A stretch of DNA of 64,000 nt. It comes from Orlajensenia leifsoniae. GTDB taxonomy: Bacteria > Actinomycetota > Actinomycetes > Actinomycetales > Microbacteriaceae. The DNA lies in the NCBI RefSeq assembly GCF_004570845.1, contig NZ_SPQZ01000001.1, positions 186,001 to 250,000 of the forward strand. Reading direction: 5' to 3'. A program made the position numbers and the translations under genes. The notes under the pieces were generated by a model. It made no database searches, was not told the origin of the DNA, and was given only the letters and a program-made list of their open reading frames with translations. This document shows, in pieces, positions 39,217-47,964 of the stretch (position 1 is the first letter of the stretch; each line of letters starts with the position of its first letter).

Positions 39217-41958
39217 GTGCTGCTCGGGCGTGCTGCGGAGCGGCAGGCGATCGAGCGCCTGCTCGCCGGGGCACGCGTGGGCGACGGCGGCGCACTCGTC
39301 ATCACCGGAGATCCGGGCATCGGCAAGTCAGCCCTGCTCGATGCCGTGCGATCGACGACAGCCGGGATGCTGGTCATCACCGTGCGCGGAGCGGAGGCCG
39401 AGCACGAGGTGCCGTTCGCGGGACTGCACCAGCTCTGCGCTCCGCTCTCGGGGCTCATCCCCGACCTCGCCGCCCCGCAGGCCGACGCCCTCGGCGTGGC
39501 CCTCGCCCTCCGCGACGGTCCGGCCCCCGGACGGTTCGCCGTCGGAGCCGCCCTCCTCGGGCTCCTCACCCGCGCGGCCGAGGACACGCCGCTGGCCGTC
39601 GTCATCGACGATGCCCAGCACCTCGACGAGTCATCGGCCTCCGCCATCGCCTTCGTGGCGAGACGGCTGTCGAGCGACCCCGTCGCGATCCTCGTCGCCG
39701 AGCGCACCGGCAGCCCATCCGTTCTCACGGGATTGACGCGGCTCGAGCTCGGGCCGCTCGAGGCCACCGCCGCCCGTGAGCTGCTGACCGCTGATGCCGG
39801 CCGACCGCTCGACGACGAGGAGTTCTCCCGACTCCACCGGGCAACGGCGGGCAACCCGCTGGCCCTGCTCGAGCTGGGGAACCGTCGGATCGAGTTCGCC
39901 GCCGCTCCCCCGGGCTCGCCGATTCCCCTCACCGGCGAGTTGCTCACGGCCTTCTCGGTGCGGCAACGCTCGCTCTCCGATGACGCGCGGGCGGCCCTCC
40001 TCCTGGCATCGATCAGCGGCGATGACGTCGACGTGCTGATGCGTGCGTGCACGGCGCAGGGGGTGCCGTTCGCCGCGCTCGAGGAGGCCGAGGCCGCCGG
40101 GCTCGTGCGCCTGCAGCCCGGGGAGGTCGGCTTCCGGCATCCGTTGGTCAGGGCAGCCGTGTATGCGGACTCCGTTCCGACCGCGCGGCGGGCCGCGCAC
40201 CGGATCCTCGCCGACGTTCTGGGCAGCAGCCAGCCCGACCGTCGAGCCTGGCACCGGGCGGAGGCCGCGATCGGGCCGGACGAGGCCACCGCGGCTCTGC
40301 TCGACGGCGTCGCAGCGGTGTCGGCGGCTCGCGGCGCCTATGCCGTCGCCGCTGCGCAGTACGAACGCGCGGCAGACCTCACGGTGGCGAGGGATGAGAA
40401 GGCGGAACGGATGCTGCACGCCGGAGAGCAGTCGTGGCTGGCGGGCGACCGCGATCGGTCGCGCACCCTGCTCGGCCGCGCGCTCGAGGCTGCGCCGACC
40501 TCCGACGCGAGGGCGCGCGCGCTGATCCGGTTGGGAACGGTCGAGGCCCGCTGCGGATCTCTCGCTGCGGCACGCGATCTGCAGTTCGAGGCCTACGCGG
40601 AGGCACGGGGGCACGACACCGACCTCGCCGTGTCGGCTCTGGCGGATGCCGTGGAGTCCTGCCTGTTCCTCGCCGACGCGGAGTCCGCCCTGAGGGCGGG
40701 CGAGATGCTGGTCGAGCACGCGGCATCCGGTTCCCTCGACGGCATCCCGTACTACGCGGCCGGAGTCGCGGAGATCCTCGGCGGCAGCGCCGACCGGGGC
40801 GCGAACCTCATCCGCACGGGGCTCGCACGGGCTACCCCCTCGGCCACGTCCTCCCCTGCGTCCTCGGCCGTGGAGGAGCAGTGGGGACTGAGCTGGAGCC
40901 TCACGGCGCCCCTGTTCCTGCGCGAGTCGGGCGCGGCACGCGACAGGATCACCGAGGCCGCCCGGGTCGCGCGAACTCACGCGGCCGTCGGGGTGCTCCC
41001 CTTCCTGTTGACCCTGCTGGCCAAGGACGATGCCGCCGCGACGAACTGGCATCGCGCCGACGAGGGCTACGCCGAGGCCGTGCGGCTCGCGCGGGAGAGC
41101 GGTCATGACACCGATCTGGCGCTCGCGCTCGGCGGATGGGCCTGGCTCGGCGCTCGCCGGGGAGACTCCGACAGTGCGCGAGAGCATGCCAGGGAGGCGG
41201 GCGAACTCGCCTCAGCGCACGACGCCAACCTCGCCGGCATCTGGGCGTCGTGGGCGATCGCCGACCTCGCCTCAGTCGAAGGGCGGGCTTCGGAGGCGAC
41301 GACGTCGTATGAGGCCCTGCAGGATCGACTGCGCGAGCTCTCCCTCGGCGACGTCGACCTGGCGCCGGTGCCCGAGCTGATCGAACACCTCAAGCCGGCG
41401 GCTGGAGCCGGCGAGCGGCTGGAATCCCTCGCCCGGTCCTACCTCGAGGCCGCGCGGAGAAAGGCCTTGCCGTGGGCCCTCGCCAGGTCTCACCGGGCGA
41501 TGGCCATCGTCGCCGACGACGAGCAGGAGGCCGAGCGCTGGTTCGGCACAGCCCTCGAACTGCACGAGGGCACCCCCGACGTCTACGAGGCCGCCCGCAC
41601 CTTCCTCGCCCTGGGATCGCGCCGGCGGCGAGCTCGCCGCCGTGCCGCCTCACGCGATCCGCTGAGGGCGGCCCTCGAGCGATTCGACAGGCTCGGAGCG
41701 ACCCCGTGGGCCGACCGCGCCGCCGCGGAGCTCGCCGCAACCGGCGAGACCGCGGTGCGCCGTGAGGCCGGCTCGCTCGCGACGCTCACCCCGCAGGAGC
41801 GCCAGATCGGCGCCCTCCTGGCCGATGGACTGACGACGCGCGAGGCGGCCGCATCGCTGTTCCTCAGTCCGAAGACCGTGGAGTACCACCTGCGACACGT
41901 GTACCTGAAGCTCGGCATCCGTTCACGCGACGAACTGCGGCAGGTGCTCGAACACTGA
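39217..41958 (+). CDS. LuxR-family (LAL-type) transcriptional regulator with AAA ATPase domain
   Basis: This 913-residue protein has an N-terminal STAND-type ATPase (P-loop GDPGIGKS at 31-38; Walker B VVIDDAQHLD near 128), a long Ala-rich helical, TPR-like middle (about 350-830), and a C-terminal LuxR helix-turn-helix (about 848-905: LTPQERQIGALLADGLTTRE, then SPKTVEYHLRHVYLKL). These large regulators need ATP and usually respond to a small inducer, often for carbon use or secondary metabolism. It starts at GTG with a leaderless-type promoter. It is divergent from the methyltransferase at 37989, a possible target. Confidence 0.92.
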   Translation: MLLGRAAERQAIERLLAGARVGDGGALVITGDPGIGKSALLDAVRSTTAGMLVITVRGAEAEHEVPFAGLHQLCAPLSGLIPDLAAPQADALGVALALRDGPAPGRFAVGAALLGLLTRAAEDTPLAVVIDDAQHLDESSASAIAFVARRLSSDPVAILVAERTGSPSVLTGLTRLELGPLEATAARELLTADAGRPLDDEEFSRLHRATAGNPLALLELGNRRIEFAAAPPGSPIPLTGELLTAFSVRQRSLSDDARAALLLASISGDDVDVLMRACTAQGVPFAALEEAEAAGLVRLQPGEVGFRHPLVRAAVYADSVPTARRAAHRILADVLGSSQPDRRAWHRAEAAIGPDEATAALLDGVAAVSAARGAYAVAAAQYERAADLTVARDEKAERMLHAGEQSWLAGDRDRSRTLLGRALEAAPTSDARARALIRLGTVEARCGSLAAARDLQFEAYAEARGHDTDLAVSALADAVESCLFLADAESALRAGEMLVEHAASGSLDGIPYYAAGVAEILGGSADRGANLIRTGLARATPSATSSPASSAVEEQWGLSWSLTAPLFLRESGAARDRITEAARVARTHAAVGVLPFLLTLLAKDDAAATNWHRADEGYAEAVRLARESGHDTDLALALGGWAWLGARRGDSDSAREHAREAGELASAHDANLAGIWASWAIADLASVEGRASEATTSYEALQDRLRELSLGDVDLAPVPELIEHLKPAAGAGERLESLARSYLEAARRKALPWALARSHRAMAIVADDEQEAERWFGTALELHEGTPDVYEAARTFLALGSRRRRARRRAASRDPLRAALERFDRLGATPWADRAAAELAATGETAVRREAGSLATLTPQERQIGALLADGLTTREAAASLFLSPKTVEYHLRHVYLKLGIRSRDELRQVLEH

Positions 41959-41968
41959 ACTCCCCGCT

Positions 41969-42009
41969 GTGCGCGGCGCTCCGGTTCAGAGCGAGGTGGC
42001 GCCGCGCAC
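41969..42009. terminator. hairpin between convergent genes
   Basis: GTGCGCGGCGC (41969-41979) and GCGCCGCGCAC (41999-42009) are perfect 11-base arms with a 19-base loop. The hairpin follows the LuxR stop at 41958 and covers the last codons of the opposing SDR gene. Confidence 0.5.
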
Positions 42010-42666
42010 GCGGTGCCCGACCGCGATCGACTCGCCGGACACTGCACCGGAGAGAGGTGAGATCAGGTAGGTGACGAGGTTGGCGATGTCCATGGGCCTG
42101 GACTCGCCTGCCTTCCCGTGTGCGACATCGGGTGCGGGGTTCTCGCTGACGATGCCGGGACTCACCGTGTTCACGGTGACACCGGTGCCGGCGACGGAGT
42201 CCGCGAGGTTCTTCGCCGCGATGATCAGTGCCGCGTTCCGCACGGCGCCGGTGACATTGCCGGTGACGAAGGCGTTCTGCCCGCTGATGCCGACGATGCG
42301 GCCGTAGCCCGCCTCCGTCATGACGCGAAGCGAGGCATTCGCGACGCGGAGGAAAGCCAGCGCCTTCGCATCGATGGCTTCCAGAACCTGCGCCGGATCG
42401 GAGTTGCGCGTCGGATCGAGTGTCTGCGCGCTCGGCGCTGCAGCGACGACGACACCGTCGAGACGACCATGGTTCCTCACCACGTGCGAGATCGCAGTGG
42501 TGACGGATGCGTCGTCACGGGCATCGAGCTCGATACCGCCGGTACCCCGCCGCGAGGCGACGACCGCGGTCGCACCCTCCGCGACGAGCCGCTCGACCAC
42601 GGCACTCCCGATCAGACCGGTTCCCCCGACGACCAGGACGACGCGTCCGTGAAGCTGCAGATCCAT
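41986..42666 (-). CDS. SDR-family protein lacking the usual Tyr-x3-Lys
   Basis: This 226-residue Rossmann protein begins VVLVVGGTGLIGSAVVERL (10-28), a GxxGxxG cofactor motif, and has a Ser in RIVGISGQNAF near 130. Where classical SDRs have Tyr-x3-Lys, about 13 residues on, the chain reads VTGAVRNAALIIAAKNLA, with no Tyr and no correctly placed Lys. NTVSPGIVSE near 164 and the C-terminal SGESIAVGHRVRG remain SDR-like. It may be a binding protein or use other residues. ATG 42666 is followed by the typical family start. Confidence 0.82.
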   Translation of the reverse strand: MDLQLHGRVVLVVGGTGLIGSAVVERLVAEGATAVVASRRGTGGIELDARDDASVTTAISHVVRNHGRLDGVVVAAAPSAQTLDPTRNSDPAQVLEAIDAKALAFLRVANASLRVMTEAGYGRIVGISGQNAFVTGNVTGAVRNAALIIAAKNLADSVAGTGVTVNTVSPGIVSENPAPDVAHGKAGESRPMDIANLVTYLISPLSGAVSGESIAVGHRVRGATSL

Positions 42667-42747
42667 GGATCAACCGTATTGCAGCGTCGCCTGCACCGGT
42701 AGGAGTGGTCGCGAATGGCCGGGATCCTGCGCTCGGACGGCTGCTTC

Positions 42748-43116
42748 TCAGGCGCGGTCGTGAAGGGTGATCTGGTAGCCGTCGGGGTCGGCGAAGGTGA
42801 ACGTGCGACCGAAGGGTCCGTCGATCGGGGCGGCGACGATCGTGTGCCCGTCGGCGAGGAGCGCATCGTGAATGGCTTGGACGTCTGTGGCGTGGAGCCA
42901 GATCGCCGCACCGATGCCGGGCTGCGCTGCTGACGCGAGATCCGTTCCGGGAACGATGTCGCGGAGCGCGAAGGCGATCGGCTGCGTCTCGAACACGACG
43001 GCGTGGGGAGGGCCCGCCTGCGAGCGGACGAGGCCGAGGTACTGCTCGTAGAACGCCTGCGACGCGTCGAGGTCGCGGGTCTGCAGGGAGATGAAGTCGG
43101 GGCCGGTGACGGGCAT
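42748..43116 (-). CDS. VOC family protein under MarR control
   Basis: This 122-residue glyoxalase/bleomycin-resistance-like protein has FISLQTRDLDASQAFYEQYLG (first 20 shown from residue 8 on) in the N-terminal unit and TFTFADPDGYQITLHD at the C-terminus, with a likely metal-ligand His/Glu arrangement as in glyoxalase-fold dioxygenases or resistance proteins. AAGGAG lies seven bases before the ATG at 43116. It is divergent from the MarR gene, with two matching palindromes between, so it is the probable regulated partner. Substrate is unknown. Confidence 0.87.
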   Translation of the reverse strand: MPVTGPDFISLQTRDLDASQAFYEQYLGLVRSQAGPPHAVVFETQPIAFALRDIVPGTDLASAAQPGIGAAIWLHATDVQAIHDALLADGHTIVAAPIDGPFGRTFTFADPDGYQITLHDRA

Positions 43117-43136
43117 GATGGTGCTCCTTGGATGCA

Positions 43137-43152
43137 TGTCAGTTTTCTGACA
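43137..43152. promoter_or_regulatory. MarR operator-like palindrome, site 1
   Basis: TGTCAGTTTTCTGACA has perfect six-base arms (TGTCAG/CTGACA) and a four-base spacer. It lies 20 bases from the VOC start on the minus strand. A second copy of the same arms is at 43165. Confidence 0.7.
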
Positions 43153-43163
43153 CGCACCAATGT

Positions 43164-43181
43164 ATGTCAGAATACTGACAT
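43164..43181. promoter_or_regulatory. MarR operator-like palindrome, site 2, overlapping the marR start
   Basis: ATGTCAGAATACTGACAT has perfect seven-base arms around AATA and runs into the ATG at 43180-43182. Binding here would block marR expression directly. The two site centres are 28 bases apart. Confidence 0.7.
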
Positions 43182-43635
43182 GAGTCAAGACGGTGTCGGC
43201 GTCGACCTGAAGACGTCGCTGGGCTACCTGCTGAAGGAGGCGTCGAGCGCTCTCCGCGCCGCCATGGAGGCGGAGCTGCGGCCGCTCGGCATGACGGTGA
43301 CGCACTACTCCTGCCTCGAGCTGCTGGCGCAGCGGCCCGGCCTGTCGAACTCCGAGCTCGCGCGGGGGGCGTTCGTCACGCGACAGTCGATGAACGTGCT
43401 GCTTCAGGCGCTGGAACGCGACGGCTTCGTGACCAGGCCTGCGGAGGCATCCGTGGGAAAGGTCCTGCCGACACGACTCACCCCACGCGGCCGACGGAGC
43501 CTCGAGAAGGCGACTGTCGCGGTCCGATCCGTCGAACTCAGGATGCTGGGCGGCATGACCCAAGACGAGCAGGCGGATGCGTTCACGGCCCTGCAGAGCA
43601 TGATCCGGTCCCTGCAGAAACACGACGGGGTGTAG
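43180..43635 (+). CDS. MarR-family transcriptional regulator
   Basis: This 151-residue winged-helix regulator contains GMTVTHYSCLELLAQRPGLS near 38-57, the recognition region NSELARGAFVTRQSMNVLLQ near 58-77, wing TRLTPRGRRSLEKA near 98-111, and flanking dimerisation helices. The ATG at 43180 sits inside the second palindrome with no ribosome binding site, so the mRNA is probably leaderless and autorepressed. The divergent VOC protein gene is the evident target. The inducer is not known. Confidence 0.92.
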   Translation: MSQDGVGVDLKTSLGYLLKEASSALRAAMEAELRPLGMTVTHYSCLELLAQRPGLSNSELARGAFVTRQSMNVLLQALERDGFVTRPAEASVGKVLPTRLTPRGRRSLEKATVAVRSVELRMLGGMTQDEQADAFTALQSMIRSLQKHDGV

Positions 43636-43673
43636 CCGACTCGCACCCATCAGCGCCGCTGACACCAGCGAGG

Positions 43674-44879
43674 TCATTCGAGGGTGATGCGCACTGGCAT
43701 GCTCTCCCACGCCCGGAGGGTGTTGTTGAGGCGACGTGAGGGCGGACCGGAGAGCTCGATCGTCTTCACCCGCCGCGCGAGCGCCGTGACGAGCGTGCCT
43801 GCCTCGAGGCGGGCCACATGCTGGCCGACGCACTGGTGGATGCCCATTCCGAAACCGACGTGACCTGACGGGTCCCGCGTCAGGTCGAAGGCGTCCGGGC
43901 GCTCCCACCGCCGTGGATCGCGGTTCGCCGCTCCGAGGAACATGAGGATCTTGTGTCCTTCGGGAATGGTGGTGCCGTGGAGGGTCACATCCCGGGTCGT
44001 GGTGCGGAAGAAGGTCTGGACGGGCGACTCGAGGCGGATCGCCTCATCGAATGCTCGGCGTGCCAACCGCGGGTCCTCGCGCAGCGCCCGCCACTGGTCG
44101 GGGTGGGTTGCGAAGGCGTGCAGAACTGCGCCGATCGCGTGCACTGTGGTGTCCACGCCTGCGGAGAGCAGCGACCGGACGATGAGCGGCGCCTGCGCGG
44201 GCGTGATGTCGCCCCGATCCGTCGCCGCCCAGATGTCAGCACCGAACCCCGTTGCAGCCAGCGATTCGCGAGAGCACTGGGCGTTCACCCAGGCCGAGAG
44301 TTCTGGAGCGCGCGGCGCACCCTGCTGGACCAGGAAGTTCTCGGGGCCGAAGGTGTTGAACAGGTGGTCGCCGTACGGGAGCAGATGGTCGCGATCCGAG
44401 CCGGGCAGGCCCACCGCGTCGGGGAAGACGCGCAGCGGGAACGCCTCCGCCAGGTGCGTGACCGCGTCGAACTCGAGCGGACCCTCGATCAGCTGATCGA
44501 CCAGGCGTTCCGCGTCATCCGCCCACACGGGTTCCAGCTCCCGGATCGACCGGGGGCTCAGGATCTTCGCGAGCACCTCGCGCGGAGCGTCGTGATGCGG
44601 CGGGTCCGCTTCGAGGAGCAGGCTCGGAGGTCGCCAGGGCTTCTCACGCGTGAAGTCGGTCATGCCGACCCCGGCGGCGGACTGGAAGTCCTGCCAGTCC
44701 AGCAGGGCGGAACGAACGGTGTCGTACCTGCCCATGGCGTAGACCCCGTATGTCTGGAGCCGGACGACGCTGCCTGCCTCGCGGAGCCGCTCCTGGAAGG
44801 GAAGAGGATCCTGGAGGATCTCGGCGCTGAAGGGATCATCGGAGCTCTGGGCCACGGTGTGCGCGTCAGTGATGGTCAT
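43674..44879 (-). CDS. cytochrome P450
   Basis: This 401-residue soluble bacterial P450 has an I-helix SAGVDTTVHAIG near 238-249 (oxygen-activating Thr pair present), K-helix EAIR, and the heme-binding loop FGMGIHQCVG with thiolate Cys350. It resembles the CYP199-type group that O-demethylates methoxybenzoates, a tentative match made by recall. It follows the reductase on the same strand with a 27-base gap, so the pair is likely a two-component monooxygenase. AAGGA lies upstream of the ATG. It is next to the aromatic catabolic island. Confidence 0.92.
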   Translation of the reverse strand: MTITDAHTVAQSSDDPFSAEILQDPLPFQERLREAGSVVRLQTYGVYAMGRYDTVRSALLDWQDFQSAAGVGMTDFTREKPWRPPSLLLEADPPHHDAPREVLAKILSPRSIRELEPVWADDAERLVDQLIEGPLEFDAVTHLAEAFPLRVFPDAVGLPGSDRDHLLPYGDHLFNTFGPENFLVQQGAPRAPELSAWVNAQCSRESLAATGFGADIWAATDRGDITPAQAPLIVRSLLSAGVDTTVHAIGAVLHAFATHPDQWRALREDPRLARRAFDEAIRLESPVQTFFRTTTRDVTLHGTTIPEGHKILMFLGAANRDPRRWERPDAFDLTRDPSGHVGFGMGIHQCVGQHVARLEAGTLVTALARRVKTIELSGPPSRRLNNTLRAWESMPVRITLE

Positions 44880-44906
44880 GGTGGTCCTTCTGTGAGGTGA
44901 GCGTGG

Positions 44907-45890
44907 TCAGACGGCGATGACGATGCGGTCACTGCGCGACCGGCTGACGCAGGGGAAGAAGCAGTCACCGGCCGCCTGCTCCGCGTCGCTGAGGATGGAG
45001 TCCCGGTGATCCGGCTCGCCGCTCACCACGGTGGTCTCACAGGTGCCGCACACCCCTCGCGCGCATGACGTGAGGATGTCGATCCCGGCGCCGCGCAGTG
45101 CTGCCGCGACGGAGGTGCCGGGGCCGACGCCGACCGTGATGTCGGTTCCGAAGACCTGGACCTCGAACGGGGTGGCACGCAGCGGCTCGTCGATCGTGCG
45201 CGCCGTGAACCGCTCGCTGCGCACCCACCCGGGCCTCCACGTCCGGGTGGCGTCGGCGACGGATTCCAGGAGGCGGGCCGGGCCACAGGCGTAGACCTTC
45301 GTCGCCTCGTCGTACGACCCGATCCACTCCGCAAGCGGGATTCGTCCGCGCTCGGATGCCGGGTGGAGGGTGACGTCCCCGCTGCCCACGGTGAGCTCCT
45401 CGACGAGGGCCATCGTGCTGAGGTCCCGCCCGAGATAGAGGAGCCTCCATCGAGAACCCAAGGCCTCGGCTGCGTGCAGCATGGGGAGGATCGGGGTGAT
45501 TCCGATGCCACCAGAGATGAAGGTGTACGACGTCGACGGGACGAGGGTGAAGTTGTTCCGCGGCCCCCCGAGACCGACTCGATCGCCGACCGCGAGCAGA
45601 TCATGGATGAACCGGGATCCGCCGCGCCCCGCCGCCTCGCGCAGTACTGCGATCCGGTATTCGCCGCTGTCTGCGGGATCGCCGCAGAGGGAATACTGCC
45701 GGGTGACGCCGTTCGGCAGGATGAGGTCGATGTGCGCGCCGGGAGTCCAGTCCGGAAGGCGCCCGCCGTCGATTCGGCGGAGCCTGATCGACACGACGGA
45801 TGCCGCGATGAGAGTCTTCTCGACCACGACGAGGCTGCGGCCATCCGGTCGCTCGAGGGCAGCGGGTGCGGAGTGGGTCGGGGATTCCAT
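44907..45890 (-). CDS. phthalate dioxygenase reductase-type flavoprotein with C-terminal 2Fe-2S
   Basis: This 327-residue reductase would pass electrons from NAD(P)H to the P450. It has a flavin-binding barrel (RQYSLCG near 64-70), an NAD domain (GGIGITPILPML near 126; YACGPARLLES near 197) and a plant-type 2Fe-2S ferredoxin at the C-terminus (Cys in SCARGVCGTCETT, then a fourth in FFPCVSRS). This domain order is that of the phthalate/vanillate demethylase reductase class. AGGAGA precedes the ATG. It is divergent from the IclR regulator across a short promoter region with two palindromes. Confidence 0.92.
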   Translation of the reverse strand: MESPTHSAPAALERPDGRSLVVVEKTLIAASVVSIRLRRIDGGRLPDWTPGAHIDLILPNGVTRQYSLCGDPADSGEYRIAVLREAAGRGGSRFIHDLLAVGDRVGLGGPRNNFTLVPSTSYTFISGGIGITPILPMLHAAEALGSRWRLLYLGRDLSTMALVEELTVGSGDVTLHPASERGRIPLAEWIGSYDEATKVYACGPARLLESVADATRTWRPGWVRSERFTARTIDEPLRATPFEVQVFGTDITVGVGPGTSVAAALRGAGIDILTSCARGVCGTCETTVVSGEPDHRDSILSDAEQAAGDCFFPCVSRSRSDRIVIAV

Positions 45891-45920
45891 GCAGTCTCCT
45901 GGTGTCAGCGTTGACGACGA

Positions 45921-45930
45921 GTGACGTCAC
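45921..45930. promoter_or_regulatory. GTGACGTCAC palindrome in the P450/IclR promoter
   Basis: This is a perfect ten-base palindrome 31 bases upstream of the reductase ATG on the minus strand, a position suited to regulate the P450 operon. The protein that binds is unknown. Confidence 0.35.
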
Positions 45931-45962
45931 GTTAGGGCCTGCTCTGCATGCGTGGGACCGAT

Positions 45963-45979
45963 TTTCCGTTGAAAGGAAA
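45963..45979. promoter_or_regulatory. IclR-type operator candidate
   Basis: TTTCCGTTGAAAGGAAA has five-base arms TTTCC/GGAAA and a seven-base spacer. It lies 26 bases before the IclR start at 46005. This arm pattern resembles boxes of some actinobacterial IclR regulators. It could serve autoregulation and control of the divergent P450 pair. Confidence 0.45.
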
Positions 45980-46004
45980 GTGGTAGCATCCGCTGGGAGG
46001 ATCG

Positions 46005-46868
46005 ATGGCGAAGGCATCCGCGGGACGATCGGCACTCAGCAGGCAGATCCTGCTGCTCGACTCGTTCTCGACCAACCAGCCATTCCTCACGATCTCCCAG
46101 CTCTCGCGTCGGAGTGGGCTTGCGCTGTCCACGACGCACCGCCTGATGGCTGAGCTCACGGAGACCGGCCTCACGGAGAGGCTGGACGACAGGACCTATC
46201 GGCTCGGCGTCCGGCTCTGGGAACTCGCCTGCCGGACCCCCGGCGCGATCGGCCTGCGCGAGACAGCATCGCCCTACCTTCATGACGCGCATGCGGTCAT
46301 CCGGCAGCATGTGCAACTCGGCATCGCCGACGGACGGGACGTCCTCTTCCTGGAGCGCCTGTCGATGCAGGACGCCGTCGTCTCGTCGACGATCATCGGC
46401 GGGCGCCTCCCTCTGCACGCATCCGCGACAGGGCTGGTGCTGCTGGCGGACTCTGACCCCGATGCGCTCGCGGACTTCCTCGCCGGCGCACTGCCGTCGT
46501 ACACCGACGCGACCATCCACGAGCCGCGCGCATTGCGAGCCGCGCTCGCCGACGTTCGACGACAGGGCTACGCCGTGACCGACGGGCACATCCATCCCAG
46601 CGCCCGAGGTGTCGCGGTTCCCGTCGTCGGAGCCGCCGGTGAGACCGTGGCCGCGATCGGGGCCGTCGTGCCGAACGACAGTCAGCCGTGGCTGCACATC
46701 GTCCAGACTCTGCGCACCGCGGCTGAGCGGACGACCACGGCTCTGCGCGCGGCCGCGCGCCCCGCCAGCGACCCCGACGCGAGTCCCGGCGGCCGGTACC
46801 GCGCACTGGTGCACTCGTCGGACCAGTCGATGGAGTTCCTCTCACGGGATCGCCCGATTCGCCAGTAG
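46005..46868 (+). CDS. IclR-family transcriptional regulator
   Basis: This 287-residue protein has an N-terminal winged helix (about 15-75: FLTISQLSRRSGLALSTTHR) and a C-terminal effector domain (about 85-260: GIADGRDVLFLERL, ASATGLVLLAD, VTDGHIHPSARGVAVPV). This is the IclR layout for control of aromatic or short-chain carbon catabolism. GGGAGG precedes the ATG. Divergence from the P450 system and the palindromes between suggest it controls that pair in response to an aromatic ligand; the ligand is not known. Confidence 0.92.
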   Translation: MAKASAGRSALSRQILLLDSFSTNQPFLTISQLSRRSGLALSTTHRLMAELTETGLTERLDDRTYRLGVRLWELACRTPGAIGLRETASPYLHDAHAVIRQHVQLGIADGRDVLFLERLSMQDAVVSSTIIGGRLPLHASATGLVLLADSDPDALADFLAGALPSYTDATIHEPRALRAALADVRRQGYAVTDGHIHPSARGVAVPVVGAAGETVAAIGAVVPNDSQPWLHIVQTLRTAAERTTTALRAAARPASDPDASPGGRYRALVHSSDQSMEFLSRDRPIRQ

Positions 46869-46964
46869 CACGGCCGTCCAGGCATCGATCGACGTTATAA
46901 AGTAATCGGTAGACATAGACGTCGCTGATGCCGCGTCGACCCCGACCGCGAAGGACACGACGAC

Positions 46965-47903
46965 GTGCCGACCTCCACCAGCCTCGCCAGACTCGACCTG
47001 AACCTGCTCGTCTCCCTTGATGCGCTCCTCACTGAACGCAGCGTCACGCGAGCGGCGGAACGCCTCAACCTGAGCCAGCCGGCCCTCAGCGCCTCACTGG
47101 CTCGACTGCGCGTGCACTTCAACGACCAGATCCTCGCGCGACAGGGCAACTCCTACCAGCTGACTCCCCTGGCGTCGCGGCTGGCCGAGCAGACGGGCAT
47201 CGCCCTCGACGCGGCGCAGAGAGTGTTCGCCAGCCAGGCAGCGTGGGACCCGAGCGAATCGACGCGTGAGTTCACCGTCTACGGCTCGGACTACGGCTTC
47301 GCGACCGTCGGCCGCGTGGTCGCCGACCTCGCTGCCGAGCGGGCCCCGCACGTGCGGTTCCGCTTCATGCAGCACACGCCCAAGATCGTCGAGGACGCCG
47401 TGGGGACACTCCGCTCGTCTGACGGGCTGCTGCTCCCCCACGGCTTCCTGACCGATCTGCCGTACGTGGACGTGTCATCCGATGGCTGGGTGGTCATAGC
47501 GTCGGCCGACAACGACCTGATCGGCGAGACGCTCTCGATGGCGGATGTCGCATCCTCCCCGTGGGTGTTCACGTACCAGTCGCGGTCGGCGTTCACCTCG
47601 GCATCGCGTCAGCTGCAGCAGCTGGGCATCGAGCCGACCGTCGAGTGCGTCGTGGAGGGATTCCTGACGCTGCCCTCCTTCATCGCGGGTACTCGCCGAC
47701 TCGGGCTCATCCAGGCGCACCTCACCGAGTTCGCCCTGCAGAATCCGCGCATCCGGGTACTCGCGACGCCGTTCGAGGCCACTCGGATCACCAACGCCCT
47801 GTGGTGGCATCCGATCCACCGGAGCGACCCCGAGCACGAGTGGATGCGTGCCCTGTTCGTCGAGGCCGGCGGCATGATCGACACCGCCTCCAGCCCCGGC
47901 TGA
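46965..47903 (+). CDS. LysR-family transcriptional regulator
   Basis: This 312-residue protein starts at GTG 46965 with AAGGA about ten bases upstream. The N-terminal helix-turn-helix is LARLDLNLLVSLDALLTERS then AAERLNLSQPALSASLARLR (residues ~7-50), of the NodD-like branch. The C-terminal part (95-300) is the periplasmic-binding-like effector domain. An AT-rich stretch at 46894-46918 supplies the promoter. It lies between the IclR/P450 region and the catabolic operon and may act on the CATCAGT sites at 54605-54711. Confidence 0.9.
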   Translation: MPTSTSLARLDLNLLVSLDALLTERSVTRAAERLNLSQPALSASLARLRVHFNDQILARQGNSYQLTPLASRLAEQTGIALDAAQRVFASQAAWDPSESTREFTVYGSDYGFATVGRVVADLAAERAPHVRFRFMQHTPKIVEDAVGTLRSSDGLLLPHGFLTDLPYVDVSSDGWVVIASADNDLIGETLSMADVASSPWVFTYQSRSAFTSASRQLQQLGIEPTVECVVEGFLTLPSFIAGTRRLGLIQAHLTEFALQNPRIRVLATPFEATRITNALWWHPIHRSDPEHEWMRALFVEAGGMIDTASSPG

Positions 47904-47949
47904 CAGGGACCGGGACCGGGTCGCCCCGGCCCCGGTCCCGGTCCCTGTC
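47902..47949. terminator. large perfect hairpin between convergent genes
   Basis: Two perfect 19-base arms (47902-47920 and 47931-47949), each carrying repeated GGGACC/GGTCCC units, flank a ten-base loop. The hairpin begins within the LysR stop codon and ends 16 bases before the opposing transporter stop. It lacks T-runs. It should stop transcription from both sides. Confidence 0.75.
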
Positions 47950-47964
47950 CCGGTCGAGCGGTCC

